Both the position numbers and the translations under genes were made by a program. Below are positions 25,962 to 35,189 of a DNA stretch of 64,000 nt, piece by piece. The notes under the pieces were generated by a model that had not been told where the DNA came from, did not search any database, and saw only the letters and a program-made list of their open reading frames with translations. This stretch comes from Streptosporangium sp. NBC_01755 (lineage in GTDB: Bacteria > Actinomycetota > Actinomycetes > Streptosporangiales > Streptosporangiaceae), in NCBI RefSeq assembly GCF_035917995.1, contig NZ_CP109131.1, forward strand, positions 2,480,001 through 2,544,000, written 5' to 3'. Numbering within the stretch: position 1 is the stretch's first letter; each line of letters begins with the position of its first letter.

Positions 25962-26162
25962 TCCCACCGGAGACTGGACTGAGAAGACCATCCCAAGGAG
26001 CCCCCTGAGGACGCGCCCCGCGCTTCTCCCTTAGGGGGACTACCCGTGAGGCCGCGCCGGCGACTGGACTGAGGAGAGGGAAGGAGCCGGATAAGAGCGG
26101 CCTCCCTCGACAAGGGAAGGAGCCGGATAAGAGCGGCCTCACCGCGACGCGTTAGCGTCGCC
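25962..26162. repeat. Dispersed intergenic repeat, copy A (composite)
   Basis: Contains a degenerate unit (around 25962-25986) and a good unit (26046-26078, with GACTGGACTGAGGAGAG). Two copies of GGAAGGAGCCGGATAAGAGC follow (from 26079 and from 26114). A terminal hairpin at 26143-26161 carries arms GCGACGC/GCGTCGC and loop GTTA. The hairpin overlaps the 3' end of mazG and encodes its last residues and stop. Confidence 0.8.
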
Positions 26163-27098
26163 ATTGGCACGCACCTGGTCGCGGTAGGCGCGGGCGACGG
26201 CGCGCAACTCGGCCTCGGGGTCGAGACCGGCCGCCTGCCCCTGCCGTACGAGCTCGAAGAGCTTCGCTCCCAGGCCGTCGGCGGGCACCCCCTCGGGAAG
26301 GTCCGCGGAAGCTCCGGCGCGCTCGGCGCGGCGCAGGAGCTGCGCGACGAGGGAGAGCGCGGGCTGGCCCATCGGAACGCCGTCGACCACCGAGCCGGGA
26401 TCACCGCCGCTCTTGGCCGCGCGCTCGGCCGCCTTGATGGTCTCCCAGTTGGCGCTGACCTCGCCCGCACCCTCCACCCGGGTGTCGGCGAAGACGTGCG
26501 GGTGACGGCGGACGAGCTTGGCGACGATCCCGTCGGCCACGTCGTCGACGTCGAACCCGTCCGGCCGCTCCCGGGCGACCCGCGCGTGGAAGGCCACCTG
26601 GAGGAGCAGGTCGCCCAACTCCTCGCGCAGCGCCGCGTGGTCGCCCTCCTCGATGGTCTCCAGCACCTCGTAGGCCTCCTCGATGAGGTACGGGGCCAGG
26701 GACTCGTGGGTCTGCCGGGCGTCCCACGGGCATTCGACCCGTAGCCGGTCCATCACCGAGACCAGGTCGAGCAGCCGCGCGCCCGGCAGGTCGTACGAGC
26801 CCGGCAAGACCTCGATCACCGGCGGGTCCTCGAGCGCCACGGCGGCGTGGCCGATGGAGCGCATCAGCGCCTCGTCGGCCTCCAGCCACACGACCGTCGC
26901 CGCCACCGCCTCGCGGACCAGCGCGGCCGGGTCGCAGGCGACCACCTCGACGTCGATCCCGGCCTCCGCCAGGTAGGGCAGGTGCGGATGGTCCGCGGCC
27001 CCGGTGCGGACCGGACCCTCCGCGAGAACCTGCCAGGCGCGATGGCCGAGCAGCCCCGGGGCGACCCGGGGCGAGGTGGTGACAATGATCAGCGACAT
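26139..27098 (-). CDS. mazG: Nucleoside triphosphate pyrophosphohydrolase MazG
   Basis: 319 residues. The MazG catalytic core is CPWDARQTHESLAPYLIEE, then EAYEVLETIEEGD and REELGDLLLQVAFHA, which supply the acidic Mg-binding residues of the all-alpha NTP-PPase fold. It cleaves (d)NTPs to monophosphate and pyrophosphate, cleaning the pool of damaged nucleotides. The first 90 residues are an extra N-terminal domain seen in actinobacterial MazG. The last residues (NGDANASR) and the TGA are read through a dispersed palindromic repeat, so the C-terminus seems to be a late addition. Confidence 0.92.
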   Translation of the reverse strand: MSLIIVTTSPRVAPGLLGHRAWQVLAEGPVRTGAADHPHLPYLAEAGIDVEVVACDPAALVREAVAATVVWLEADEALMRSIGHAAVALEDPPVIEVLPGSYDLPGARLLDLVSVMDRLRVECPWDARQTHESLAPYLIEEAYEVLETIEEGDHAALREELGDLLLQVAFHARVARERPDGFDVDDVADGIVAKLVRRHPHVFADTRVEGAGEVSANWETIKAAERAAKSGGDPGSVVDGVPMGQPALSLVAQLLRRAERAGASADLPEGVPADGLGAKLFELVRQGQAAGLDPEAELRAVARAYRDQVRANGDANASR

Positions 27099-27107
27099 GC
27101 CCGGAGG

Positions 27108-27755
27108 CTACTGCTGCGGGGTCTCGGGCTGCTCGGCGGCAGGGGCGGCGGGTGCCGCCGGGGCACCGAAGCGACCGGCGTCGACGAAGACGCTCGGCTG
27201 CTCCTGGCTCCGCTGCTGGTTGAGCTGGCCGTAGCGCGGGTTCCAGGTGATCGGCATGGCCTGCAGGTCCTTGACCGCCTGCTGCTGGCCGCGCTGGATG
27301 GCCGCCTCGTCCGTGCCGCCGCCGTACTTGGCGACGAGCTTGCTGATCAGCACCTGCGACCTGATGAACTCGCGTGCGTGCGAGGGGGCCACCGCCTGCT
27401 GGAGCATCTGCTGCTCGAACTTCTCCTGACCACCCTGACCCGCGATCACCTGGTCGATCTCGCCGGCGGTGGCCGTGATGCCCTTGCTCTCGGCGACCTT
27501 CGCGTACTGCTTGGCATTGGCCAGCTGGAAGAGCACGAGCTGCGGGACGCTGTCCTGGAACTGCAGCTCCGAGGCGGAGACACCCGCCTTGGACAGCGCC
27601 GCCTCGTACTCACGGACATTCCTGTCCAGCTCGCTGGAGCTGATGCGCTCCCCACCCACGACGGCGGCGGCGCCGACCTGGTTCGGAGAGCAGGCGGTCA
27701 GCGCGACACCGGCGGCGGCGACCGCCAGGATGACGCGCACTCGGGTCGACTTCAC
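27108..27755 (-). CDS. SurA N-terminal-domain lipoprotein
   Basis: 215 residues. The signal peptide ends in a lipobox (GVALTAC), predicting membrane anchoring outside the cytoplasm. The body is the SurA_N-type helical chaperone domain (ISSSELDRNVREYEAAL, GITATAGEIDQVIAGQGG), with no PPIase parvulin domain. The tail is Ala/Pro/Gln rich. It is probably a chaperone for exported proteins. GTG 27755 has AAGGGA about 7 nt upstream. It lies between mfd and mazG on the same strand, with 26-nt and 9-nt gaps. Confidence 0.85.
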   Translation of the reverse strand: MKSTRVRVILAVAAAGVALTACSPNQVGAAAVVGGERISSSELDRNVREYEAALSKAGVSASELQFQDSVPQLVLFQLANAKQYAKVAESKGITATAGEIDQVIAGQGGQEKFEQQMLQQAVAPSHAREFIRSQVLISKLVAKYGGGTDEAAIQRGQQQAVKDLQAMPITWNPRYGQLNQQRSQEQPSVFVDAGRFGAPAAPAAPAAEQPETPQQ

Positions 27756-27781
27756 ATGCGTTCCCTTCACGACAAACGTGC

Positions 27782-30700
27782 TTACTCTACCCGCGCGGTT
27801 TCGAGGAACATCGCCTCGACGAGATCGCCGCACCACTTGAGCAGATCCAGATCGCGCAACGGCTGACCGCCGAGGGGCCTGGTCTTGGGCACGGGCACCA
27901 GCAACGTACCCGCCGCCTGCTTCAGCAGCGCCTTCGGGTACAGCCTCTGGAGCCTGACCTGCTGGGAGTCCTTCAGCTCCACCGGCGCGAACTTGATGTT
28001 CTGGCCCTGCAGGGTGACGTCGGTGAGCCCGGCACGGCGAGCTCGGATCCGGAAGCGGGCGACCTCCAGTAGATTCTCCACCTGCTGGGGCGGTCGTCCG
28101 TACCGGTCGACGAGCTCGTCGCGCACCGCGCCGATGTCGGAGTCGGAACCGATCGCGGCGATCCGCCTGTACGCCTCCAGGCGCAGTCGCTCGGAGGTGA
28201 CGTAGTCATGCGGGATGTGGGCGTTGATCGGCAACTCGACCTTGACGTCGGGCCGCTCGTCCTCCTGGTAGGTGCCGGCCAGCTTGGCCTTCTGCTCCTG
28301 CACCGCCTCGGCCATCATCCGCACGTACAGGTCGAAGCCGACACCCGCGATGAAGCCCGACTGCTCCGCCCCCAGGATGTTGCCCGCGCCGCGGATCTCC
28401 AGGTCCTTCATCGCCACGTACATGCCCGCGCCCATCTCCGTGTGCTGGGAGATGGTGGCCAGACGCTCGTGGGCGGTCTCGGTGAGCGGCTTCTCCGGCG
28501 GGTACAGGAAGTAGGCGTAGCCGCGCTCGCGGCCCCGGCCGACCCGGCCGCGCAACTGGTGGAGCTGGGAGAGGCCGTAGTTGTCGGCCCGGTCGACGAT
28601 CAGGGTGTTGGCGTTGGGCACGTCCAGGCCCGACTCGACGATCGTGGTGCAGACCAGCACGTCGAAGTCGCGCTCCCAGAAGCCCACCATGATCTTCTCC
28701 AGCTGGTGCTCCTGCATCTGGCCGTGCGCGACGGCGACCCTGGCCTCGGGCACGAGCTCGCGCAGCATGGCCGCGACCTTGTTGATGCTGGCCACCCGGT
28801 TGTGGACGAAGAAGATCTGGCCGTCACGCATCAGCTCGCGCCGGACCGCGGCACCGATCTGCTTCTCGTCGTACGGGCCGACGAAGGTGAGGATCGGGTG
28901 CCGCTCCTCGGGCGGGGTGAGGATCGTGGACATCTCCCTGATGCCGGTGAGTCCCATCTCCAGCGTGCGGGGGATCGGGGTCGCGGACATGGCCAGCACG
29001 TCGACCTGGGTGCGCATGTGCTTCATGGCCTCCTTGTGCTCGACACCGAACCGCTGCTCCTCGTCGATGATGATCAGGCCGAGCTGCTTGAACCCGACCT
29101 CGGACGAGAACAGCCGGTGCGTGCCGATCACCACGTCGACCGATCCCTCGCGCAGCCCCTCCAAGGTGGCGCTGACCTCGCCGTCGCTCTGGAACCGCGA
29201 CATCGGCCTGACATTGAGCGGGAATCCGGAGAACCGCTCGGCGAAGGTCGACATGTGCTGCTGCACCAGCAGCGTGGTCGGCACCAGGACGGCCACCTGC
29301 TTGCCGTCCTGCACCGCCTTGAACGCCGCCCGCACCGCGATCTCGGTCTTGCCGTAGCCCACGTCGCCGCAGATCAGCCGGTCCATCGGGATCGGGCGCT
29401 CCATGTCGCGCTTGACCTCGTCGATGGCCTCAAGCTGGTCGCCGGTCTCGGCGTAGGGGAAGGCGTCCTCCATCTCGCGCTGCCACGGGCTGTCGGGCGC
29501 GAACGCGTGTCCCGGTGAGGCCATCCGGGCGGAGTACAGGCGGATCAGCTCTCCGGCGATCTCCTTGACCGCCTTCTTGGCCTTGGTCTTGGCCTTGGCC
29601 CAGTCTGCGCCGCCCATCCGGTTGAGCGTGGGCGACTCGCCCCCGACGTAGCGGGTGACCTCGTCGAGCTGGTCGGTCGGCACGTAGAGCCGGTCGCCCC
29701 TGGCGTACTCGATCACCAGGTATTCGCGGGTGGCGCCCTGCACGGTGCGCTGCACCATCTCGACGTAGCGGCCCACGCCGTGCTGCTCGTGCACGACGTT
29801 GTCGCCGACCTTGAGCTGGAGCGGGTCGACCATGTTGCGGCGCCGGGACGGCAACCGCCGCATGTCCTTGGTCGACGCCTTCTGGCCGACCAGGTCGAGG
29901 TGGGTCAGCACGGCCAGCGACGGGGTGACGAACCCGTGCTCGACCAGGCCGGTGGTGACGTGGACGACCTTGGGGTCGGGGATCCGCTCAAGGTCCGGCT
30001 CCAGGCGCGCGGGCAGGTCGACGCCCTTGAGCAGCTCGACCATGCGCTCGGCGGGGCCGTGGCCCTCGCTCAGCAGGACGACCACCCGCTCGGAGTCGAG
30101 CCAGCCCTTGATGTCCGACAGCGCCCGCTGGGTGTCGCCCCGGTATGCCTCGGCCTCGCGCGCCCCGAGCACCAGCCCGCCGTCCGGCCCCCCGCCCCGA
30201 GCGCCGCCGGTCTCGCTCTCCACGCCGAACGGCGCGAGCGACCACCATGGCTGGCCGAGCTGCCGCGCGTGGTCGCGGATCTCCTCCAGGGTGCGGAACG
30301 CCGCCTCGCCCAGGTCGATCGGCGCCTCGCCGCCTGACGCCGCGTTGATCCAGGACGCCTCCAGGAACTCCTGACTGGTCCGCACCAGCTCGTCCGCGCG
30401 CCCGCGGATGCGCTCCGGGTCGCACACGAAGATCGCCGCCTGTTCCCCCAGGTGGTCGACGAGCAGGTCCATCTCTCCGGCGAGCACCGGCGCGAACGCC
30501 TCCATGCCCTCCATCGGCACGCCCTCGGCCAGCTGCGCCAGGACCTCGGCCAGCGAGGGGTGCGCCTCGGCCAGCCGCCTCGCCCTCTCCCTGACCTCGG
30601 CGGTCAGCAGCAGCTCCCGGCAGGGGGCGGCGAACAGCCCGTCCTCGGCCACCTCCAGCGAGCGCTGGTCGGCGACCTTGAACCAGCGGATCTCCTCGAC

Positions 30701-31339
30701 GGTGTCGCCCCAGAACTCCAGCCGGAGCGGGTGCTCCTGGGTCGGCGGGAAGACGTCGAGCAGCCCGCCCCTGACCGCGACCTCCCCGCGCTTCTCCACC
30801 ATGTCGACCCGGTGGTAGCCGTTCTCCACCAGGCTGTGCACGACGCTGTCGAGGTCGGCGTCGTCCCCGGCGCGCAGCCGCACCGGTTGCAGGTCGCCCA
30901 GGCCGCGCACGATCGGCTGGAGCAGCGCCCTGATCGGCGCGACGACCACGTGCAGCGGGCCGGCCGAGAGATCGCCCTCGACCGGGTGGGCCAGCCTGCG
31001 CAGCACCGCCAGGCGCTGGCCCACGGTGTCGCTGCGCGGCGACAGGCGCTCGTGCGGAAGCGTCTCCCACGCGGGGAAGACCGCGACGGTGCTCTCGTTC
31101 AGGAGGCTGGTGAGGGCCGAGGCGAGATCCTCGGCCTCGCGACCGGTCGCGGTCACCGCGAGGACGGTCCTGGCCGCCCCCTTGGCCCCCTCCCTGGCCA
31201 GCGCGGCCACCGCGAAGGGACGGAGCGCCGGCGGCGCGACCAGCGACACGTCGGACGAGTCGCCCTCGCGCACATCCCGAAGAAGGGAAGCCAGCTCAGG
31301 CTCCCCGGCGACAAGGTCCAGAAGTCCGGAAAGACTCAT
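27782..31339 (-). CDS. mfd: Transcription-repair coupling factor Mfd
   Basis: 1185 residues, full length. It removes stalled RNA polymerase and recruits UvrA to DNA damage. The N-terminal third is the UvrB-like module (HERLSPRSDTVGQRLAVL). The RNA-polymerase-interacting CarD-like domain follows (VGDNVVHEQHGVGRYVEMV). The translocase has Walker A GDVGYGKTEIA, Walker B IIIDEEQRFG and motif VI LRGRVGRGRERGYAY. The C-terminal TRCF domain starts around ERPDVKVELPINAHIP. ATG 31339 is chosen; a GTG at 31360 is an alternative with no better context. It heads the run toward surA-like, mazG and eno. Confidence 0.96.
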   Translation of the reverse strand: MSLSGLLDLVAGEPELASLLRDVREGDSSDVSLVAPPALRPFAVAALAREGAKGAARTVLAVTATGREAEDLASALTSLLNESTVAVFPAWETLPHERLSPRSDTVGQRLAVLRRLAHPVEGDLSAGPLHVVVAPIRALLQPIVRGLGDLQPVRLRAGDDADLDSVVHSLVENGYHRVDMVEKRGEVAVRGGLLDVFPPTQEHPLRLEFWGDTVEEIRWFKVADQRSLEVAEDGLFAAPCRELLLTAEVRERARRLAEAHPSLAEVLAQLAEGVPMEGMEAFAPVLAGEMDLLVDHLGEQAAIFVCDPERIRGRADELVRTSQEFLEASWINAASGGEAPIDLGEAAFRTLEEIRDHARQLGQPWWSLAPFGVESETGGARGGGPDGGLVLGAREAEAYRGDTQRALSDIKGWLDSERVVVLLSEGHGPAERMVELLKGVDLPARLEPDLERIPDPKVVHVTTGLVEHGFVTPSLAVLTHLDLVGQKASTKDMRRLPSRRRNMVDPLQLKVGDNVVHEQHGVGRYVEMVQRTVQGATREYLVIEYARGDRLYVPTDQLDEVTRYVGGESPTLNRMGGADWAKAKTKAKKAVKEIAGELIRLYSARMASPGHAFAPDSPWQREMEDAFPYAETGDQLEAIDEVKRDMERPIPMDRLICGDVGYGKTEIAVRAAFKAVQDGKQVAVLVPTTLLVQQHMSTFAERFSGFPLNVRPMSRFQSDGEVSATLEGLREGSVDVVIGTHRLFSSEVGFKQLGLIIIDEEQRFGVEHKEAMKHMRTQVDVLAMSATPIPRTLEMGLTGIREMSTILTPPEERHPILTFVGPYDEKQIGAAVRRELMRDGQIFFVHNRVASINKVAAMLRELVPEARVAVAHGQMQEHQLEKIMVGFWERDFDVLVCTTIVESGLDVPNANTLIVDRADNYGLSQLHQLRGRVGRGRERGYAYFLYPPEKPLTETAHERLATISQHTEMGAGMYVAMKDLEIRGAGNILGAEQSGFIAGVGFDLYVRMMAEAVQEQKAKLAGTYQEDERPDVKVELPINAHIPHDYVTSERLRLEAYRRIAAIGSDSDIGAVRDELVDRYGRPPQQVENLLEVARFRIRARRAGLTDVTLQGQNIKFAPVELKDSQQVRLQRLYPKALLKQAAGTLLVPVPKTRPLGGQPLRDLDLLKWCGDLVEAMFLETARVE

Positions 31340-31492
31340 CAGATTCGCCCACAGCCCCACGACGGCAACACGACAGCCCCGAGCCGTGCAGACACGGGGG
31401 GTACCAGGTCAAGGCTACTTGCCCTGGCGCACGACCTCGCAAGGAGTGGTAAATGCGCGATGAATCGTGCTGGGTTGACTACTCTCGGTTAT

Positions 31493-32221
31493 ATGTCAGA
31501 GGTGAGGTCGGTCGTCGATCGAGACGACCTGTTGAGTCAGCGGGTCAGGGAGCAGTGGACCAGCCAGCTCGGTCGGCGGCTCGATGTCCTGATCGCCGGG
31601 TGCGGATGGCCGGAGCCGCTCGATCTGGCGCAGACGGAGGCCAGGGTCATCGGGATCGACGAGGACCTGCCCGCGTTGCGCAAGAGCACGTCCGCCCGCA
31701 AGGATCTGGACTCGTGGGCGCTGGGCGACCTGCGCTCCGTACCGGTGCCGCCGCGGGCGTTCGACGTCGTCTACGTGCCGTTCCTGCTTGAGCGGATCGA
31801 GCACTCGGAACTGGTGCTCGACCGGCTGCTCACCGGTCTGCGCCCCGGCGGGCTGCTGCTGGTCAGGATGCGTGACCGAGCCTCGGCGTACGGGGCCTGC
31901 GACCGGCTGGCGCCGTCGAGACTGCGGCGGATGCTGTGGCGCAGGTTCGCCCCCTCGGGGACGGTGGGCCCGCTGCCCGCCGTCTACGAGCAGATCGCCT
32001 CGCGCGAGGGGATGCACTCCTTCTGCCTGGTGCGCGGGCTGATGGTGACGGAGGACATCTCCGCCAACAGCGGGCCCGCGCTCAACGGACCTCTCGGTAA
32101 GCTTGCCCGCGCCGCCTGCTCGGTGGTGGAGGTCCTCTCCAGAGGACGCCGGCCCGCGTCTCACGACGAGATAACCATGGTGATCCGCAAGCCCCAGAGC
32201 CATTTCGCCCGGCTGATCTGA
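31493..32221 (+). CDS. Class I SAM-dependent methyltransferase
   Basis: 242 residues. SAM-binding motif I is DVLIAGCGWPEPLDLA (acidic end in VIGIDED). Motif IV is FDVVYVPFLLERIEH and the post-motif is LRPGGLLLVRMRD. This is the Methyltransf_11-like fold; the substrate is unknown. ATG 31493 has a -10-like TACTCT (31480-31485) exactly 7 nt upstream, pointing to a leaderless transcript. It is divergent from mfd and precedes the APS kinase by about 100 bp, so it may share a transcript with it. A role in modifying the nearby polysaccharide is possible but unproven. Confidence 0.8.
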   Translation: MSEVRSVVDRDDLLSQRVREQWTSQLGRRLDVLIAGCGWPEPLDLAQTEARVIGIDEDLPALRKSTSARKDLDSWALGDLRSVPVPPRAFDVVYVPFLLERIEHSELVLDRLLTGLRPGGLLLVRMRDRASAYGACDRLAPSRLRRMLWRRFAPSGTVGPLPAVYEQIASREGMHSFCLVRGLMVTEDISANSGPALNGPLGKLARAACSVVEVLSRGRRPASHDEITMVIRKPQSHFARLI

Positions 32222-32322
32222 GATTCGCCGGGGCGGTGGGGTCGGGGTTCACCGGCCGGAGCGCCCATCCTGAGCAGCCGGGACCGGAAAGTCCGACGAT
32301 CGGGATTGTGGAGCGGGAGCAG

Positions 32323-33552
32323 ATGACGGCGCCTTTCGAGTGGACCCCCGACGCCCGTGAGCTGGCCGACCTCGAACTGCTGCTCTCCGGCGCCTTCAGC
32401 CCGCTGACGGGCTTCATGAGCTCGGCTGACGCGCACTCCGTGGACGAGTCCGGCACGCTCGTCGACGGCACGCCATGGCCCGCGCCGGTCACCCTCACGC
32501 TGCCCGGCGACCACCCCGCCGCCCCCGGCGACCGGATCACCCTGCGCGACCCCGAGGGTGCGGCACTGGCCGTGCTGACCGTCACCGGGCGCGAGGACGG
32601 CTTCACCGCCGGAGGAGTCGAGGCCCTGGACTCCCCCGAGCACGGGCCGTTCGCCCGGCTCCGCCGCCCCCCGGCGCGGGTCCGCGAGGAGGTGGGCGAG
32701 CGGGAGGCGGTTCTGGCCGTCACCATGCGCGGGCCGCTGGGCGACCTCGGCGAGATCGTGGCGACCGCGCAGGAGCTGAAGGCGTCGATCCTGCTTCTCC
32801 CGCTGGCGTACGGCGAGGGTGGGCCCGCGGTGGTCCGCGCCGCGCTCAGGGCCCGTGACGGACTGCCCGAGGGCACGCTCGTGGCGGTGGTGCCGCTGGC
32901 GCCCAGGGAGCCCGCCATCGACCTGGAGCTGCGCGAGCGGGTGGCCGAGGCCTATGGCGCGACCGAGCACCTGGCCGGCCCGAACCCCGTGACGCTCCCC
33001 GGCCCCCCGCACCGGCGGGGGCTGGTGATCTTCTTCACCGGCCTGTCGGGCTCCGGCAAGTCGACCGTCGCCCGGGGGCTGCGCGACGCGCTGCTTGAGC
33101 GTGGCAGCCGCACGGTGACCTATCTCGACGGCGACGTGGTGCGCCACCTGCTGTCGGCGGGGCTGACCTTCTCCAAGAAGGACCGCGACCTCAACATCCG
33201 CCGCATCGGCTTCGTCGCCGCCGAGGTCGCCAGGCACGGCGGCCTGGCGATCTGCGCGCCCATAGCGCCCTACGCCGCCACCCGCGAGGAGGTACGCGCG
33301 ATGGTCGAGGCCGTCGGCGCCGACTTCCTGCTGGTCCACGTCTCCACCCCGCTGGCGGAGTGCGAGCGCCGCGACCGCAAGGGGCTCTACGCCAAGGCCC
33401 GCGCGGGGCTCATTCCCGAGTTCACCGGCATCTCCGACCCGTACGAGGAGCCGGACGACGCCGACATGGAGATCGACACCACGGACATCAGCGTGGACCG
33501 GGCGGTGCACCAGGTGCTCGACCCGCTGATCCAGGGCGGCTGGATCCGCTGA
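32323..33552 (+). CDS. cysC: Adenylyl-sulfate (APS) kinase with degenerate ATP-sulfurylase-like N-terminus
   Basis: 409 residues. The C-terminal 200 residues are a complete APS kinase: P-loop GLSGSGKST, LDGDVVRHLL, DRDLNIRRIGFVAAEVARHGG and the FTGISDPYEEPDDADMEID end. It phosphorylates APS to PAPS, the sulfate donor. The N-terminal 220 residues look like the PUA-like part of ATP sulfurylase (LADLELLLSGAFSPLTGFM). They lack the catalytic QxRNPxHxxH and GRDHAG motifs, so they are unlikely to make APS. CysDN, encoded 12 kb away at the far side of the sulfation locus, probably does that. GTG 32308 is an alternative start. Confidence 0.9.
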   Translation: MTAPFEWTPDARELADLELLLSGAFSPLTGFMSSADAHSVDESGTLVDGTPWPAPVTLTLPGDHPAAPGDRITLRDPEGAALAVLTVTGREDGFTAGGVEALDSPEHGPFARLRRPPARVREEVGEREAVLAVTMRGPLGDLGEIVATAQELKASILLLPLAYGEGGPAVVRAALRARDGLPEGTLVAVVPLAPREPAIDLELRERVAEAYGATEHLAGPNPVTLPGPPHRRGLVIFFTGLSGSGKSTVARGLRDALLERGSRTVTYLDGDVVRHLLSAGLTFSKKDRDLNIRRIGFVAAEVARHGGLAICAPIAPYAATREEVRAMVEAVGADFLLVHVSTPLAECERRDRKGLYAKARAGLIPEFTGISDPYEEPDDADMEIDTTDISVDRAVHQVLDPLIQGGWIR

Positions 33553-33608
33553 CGGATCCCGGCCCCGCGAGGGCGTCGCGGCACGGCCGGGTGGCGCCCG
33601 CGGGGAAG

Positions 33609-33729
33609 GCGGGGCCGGCCCGGGAGGGGACGAGCGGGGGACGGAGAGGTCAGCCTGCGGGGACTGCGGGGCCGGCCCGGGAGGTGCGGAGCCGGCCCGG
33701 CGGAGACTGCGGGGTCAGCCTGTGGGGAC
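33609..33729. repeat. Short direct repeats at the GH26-type gene 3' end
   Basis: GCGGGGCCGGCCCGGGAGG occurs exactly at 33609-33627 and 33666-33684. A 16-bp block spanning the stop codon of the glycosidase gene (33714-33729) recurs with one change at 33649-33664. This suggests small local duplications of the gene end. Confidence 0.7.
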
Positions 33730-34917
33730 GGTGGTGCTGAGGTGCGGGTCGCGGGCGAGTTCGGCGAAGGTCCGCCGCCCGCCGGGTGTGGTGTCGAAGC
33801 GGGTGTCCCCCCGGGGGGCGCGTGGCGAGTCGAAGTAGACCAGGGCCTTGATCTGCGGGTAGTCGCGGATCTCCTCGCGTACCGAGGCGAAGAACCATTC
33901 CTTGAACCCGGGCCGGTCGTGGCGTTCGAAGACGCCCCACTCGGCGACCATGACGGGTTTTCCCGGGAAGCGCTCGCTCATCCAGCGGTAGAACCCCGGC
34001 CAGCGGGGGAAGTCGGGCCTGGTCTTGTTGACCAGGCCGTCGAAGCTGTGGACCCTGTGGTCGGCGTAGGGGTCCATCCCCACCCAGTCGACCACGTCGT
34101 CACCGGGGTAGAGCCTCTCGAACCAGGGCTCTGACGCCCAGTTGGGCGCACCCATGTAGGTCATCACGGTGACGGCGTTGGTCACGCCCCCGTGCCGCAG
34201 GCGTCGCACCACGTGCCGGAACATCGCCGCGTAGTCGGCCGCGGACATTCCCGCGCCGCGGGCCTCCCGCACGTCGTTCTCCGGCTCGTGGTGGATCGTG
34301 AGGAAGAACCTCTCCGGGAAGGTCCGCACGATGTGGGCGGCCAGCCGGTCGATCCGCTCGTCCAGCGCGCCGTGCGCGATCTGCTCCCAGGTGTGGTCGA
34401 GGGAGGGCTTCCAGTTGATCAGCAGGAGCCTGCGGCCGTCGGGGTCGCGGGCGATGGCGCGCTCCGCGGGGGTCGGGAAGAGCTCGTCTCCCCGGTGGTA
34501 GACGTGCATGATGTCGGCCGGGCGGCCCATCCGCCTCTCGGCTCCGGCCAGCGCCCGCTCGGGACGCCTCCCGGTGAAGATCTCCGGTGCGACACCCCAC
34601 CAGGCACCGCAGGAGGGGACGAGTTTGCCGGTGACCTCGCAGGAGGCCCGTGGACGCTCGCCGGTCGGGCCCGCCGCGCGCGCGGGCGTCCGGGGTGTTC
34701 GCGACGCGCCGGGACTCCCCGCTCCCGGCTGGGTGCCCGGCGTGCCCGGCGCCTGCTGGGCGCTCGCGACGTCGGAGGTTTTCGAGGTCTGGCCACGCCC
34801 GCTCAGTCCAGCGATGCCCAGTCCGAGAGCGCCCAGTCCCAGCAGCAGGACGACACCCGAACCGGCGATTCTCACCATACGCGGAATTATGTCCATAGTG
34901 GCATTTGTCCGATGCAC
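33715..34917 (-). CDS. Membrane-anchored GH26-like glycoside hydrolase
   Basis: About 400 residues. One N-terminal membrane helix (SGVVLLLGLGALGLGIAGL) and a Pro/Thr/Gly-rich linker of about 60 residues precede a TIM-barrel catalytic domain. The probable acid/base Glu is in FFLTIHHEPEND and the nucleophile Glu in PVMVAEWGVF, the GH26 pattern. GH26 enzymes cut beta-mannans or related beta-glucans. Anchored outside the membrane next to Wzy/Wzx genes, it may trim or release the exported polysaccharide, which is inference. GTG 34917 has TGAGGA about 5 nt upstream; ATG 34896 is the alternative. Confidence 0.75.
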   Translation of the reverse strand: MHRTNATMDIIPRMVRIAGSGVVLLLGLGALGLGIAGLSGRGQTSKTSDVASAQQAPGTPGTQPGAGSPGASRTPRTPARAAGPTGERPRASCEVTGKLVPSCGAWWGVAPEIFTGRRPERALAGAERRMGRPADIMHVYHRGDELFPTPAERAIARDPDGRRLLLINWKPSLDHTWEQIAHGALDERIDRLAAHIVRTFPERFFLTIHHEPENDVREARGAGMSAADYAAMFRHVVRRLRHGGVTNAVTVMTYMGAPNWASEPWFERLYPGDDVVDWVGMDPYADHRVHSFDGLVNKTRPDFPRWPGFYRWMSERFPGKPVMVAEWGVFERHDRPGFKEWFFASVREEIRDYPQIKALVYFDSPRAPRGDTRFDTTPGGRRTFAELARDPHLSTTVPTG

Positions 34918-35114
34918 CGGTTCCTCACAGCTGTCGCGCGTACGCATTCGTCGACCATCACCGGGAAACACCTTCCCACCGCCTGGACGTGCCTCGTCCC
35001 CGACTTTACCGGTCCATGCCGGACCCCCGGTGCGGTCGACAGGAAATGTCGGATAAATAACCGTTATCTCACCGTGATTAGCAGGATCGGCGCGAAGAAA
35101 ATCTTGTGTATCGG

Positions 35115-35143
35115 TTCGGGGAAATGGAAAGCCGACCTATAGT
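35115..35143 (+). promoter_or_regulatory. Candidate promoter of the polysaccharide plus-strand operon
   Basis: -10 TATAGT (35138-35143), with 17 nt to a weak -35-like TTCGGG (35115-35120), in an AT-richer divergent gap (34918-35189). The leader would be about 40 nt before the Wzz start. Confidence 0.45.
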
Positions 35144-35189
35144 TCCTAGAGTTCCCAGCGCCTGTTCGCCGGAGAGGCACACGCGAAAC

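Noticed and set aside
32236-32322. Upstream extension of the APS kinase to 32236
   Set aside because: It has no ribosome binding site, and known relatives begin near MTAPFEWTPDARELADLE; GTG 32308 remains a possible alternative.
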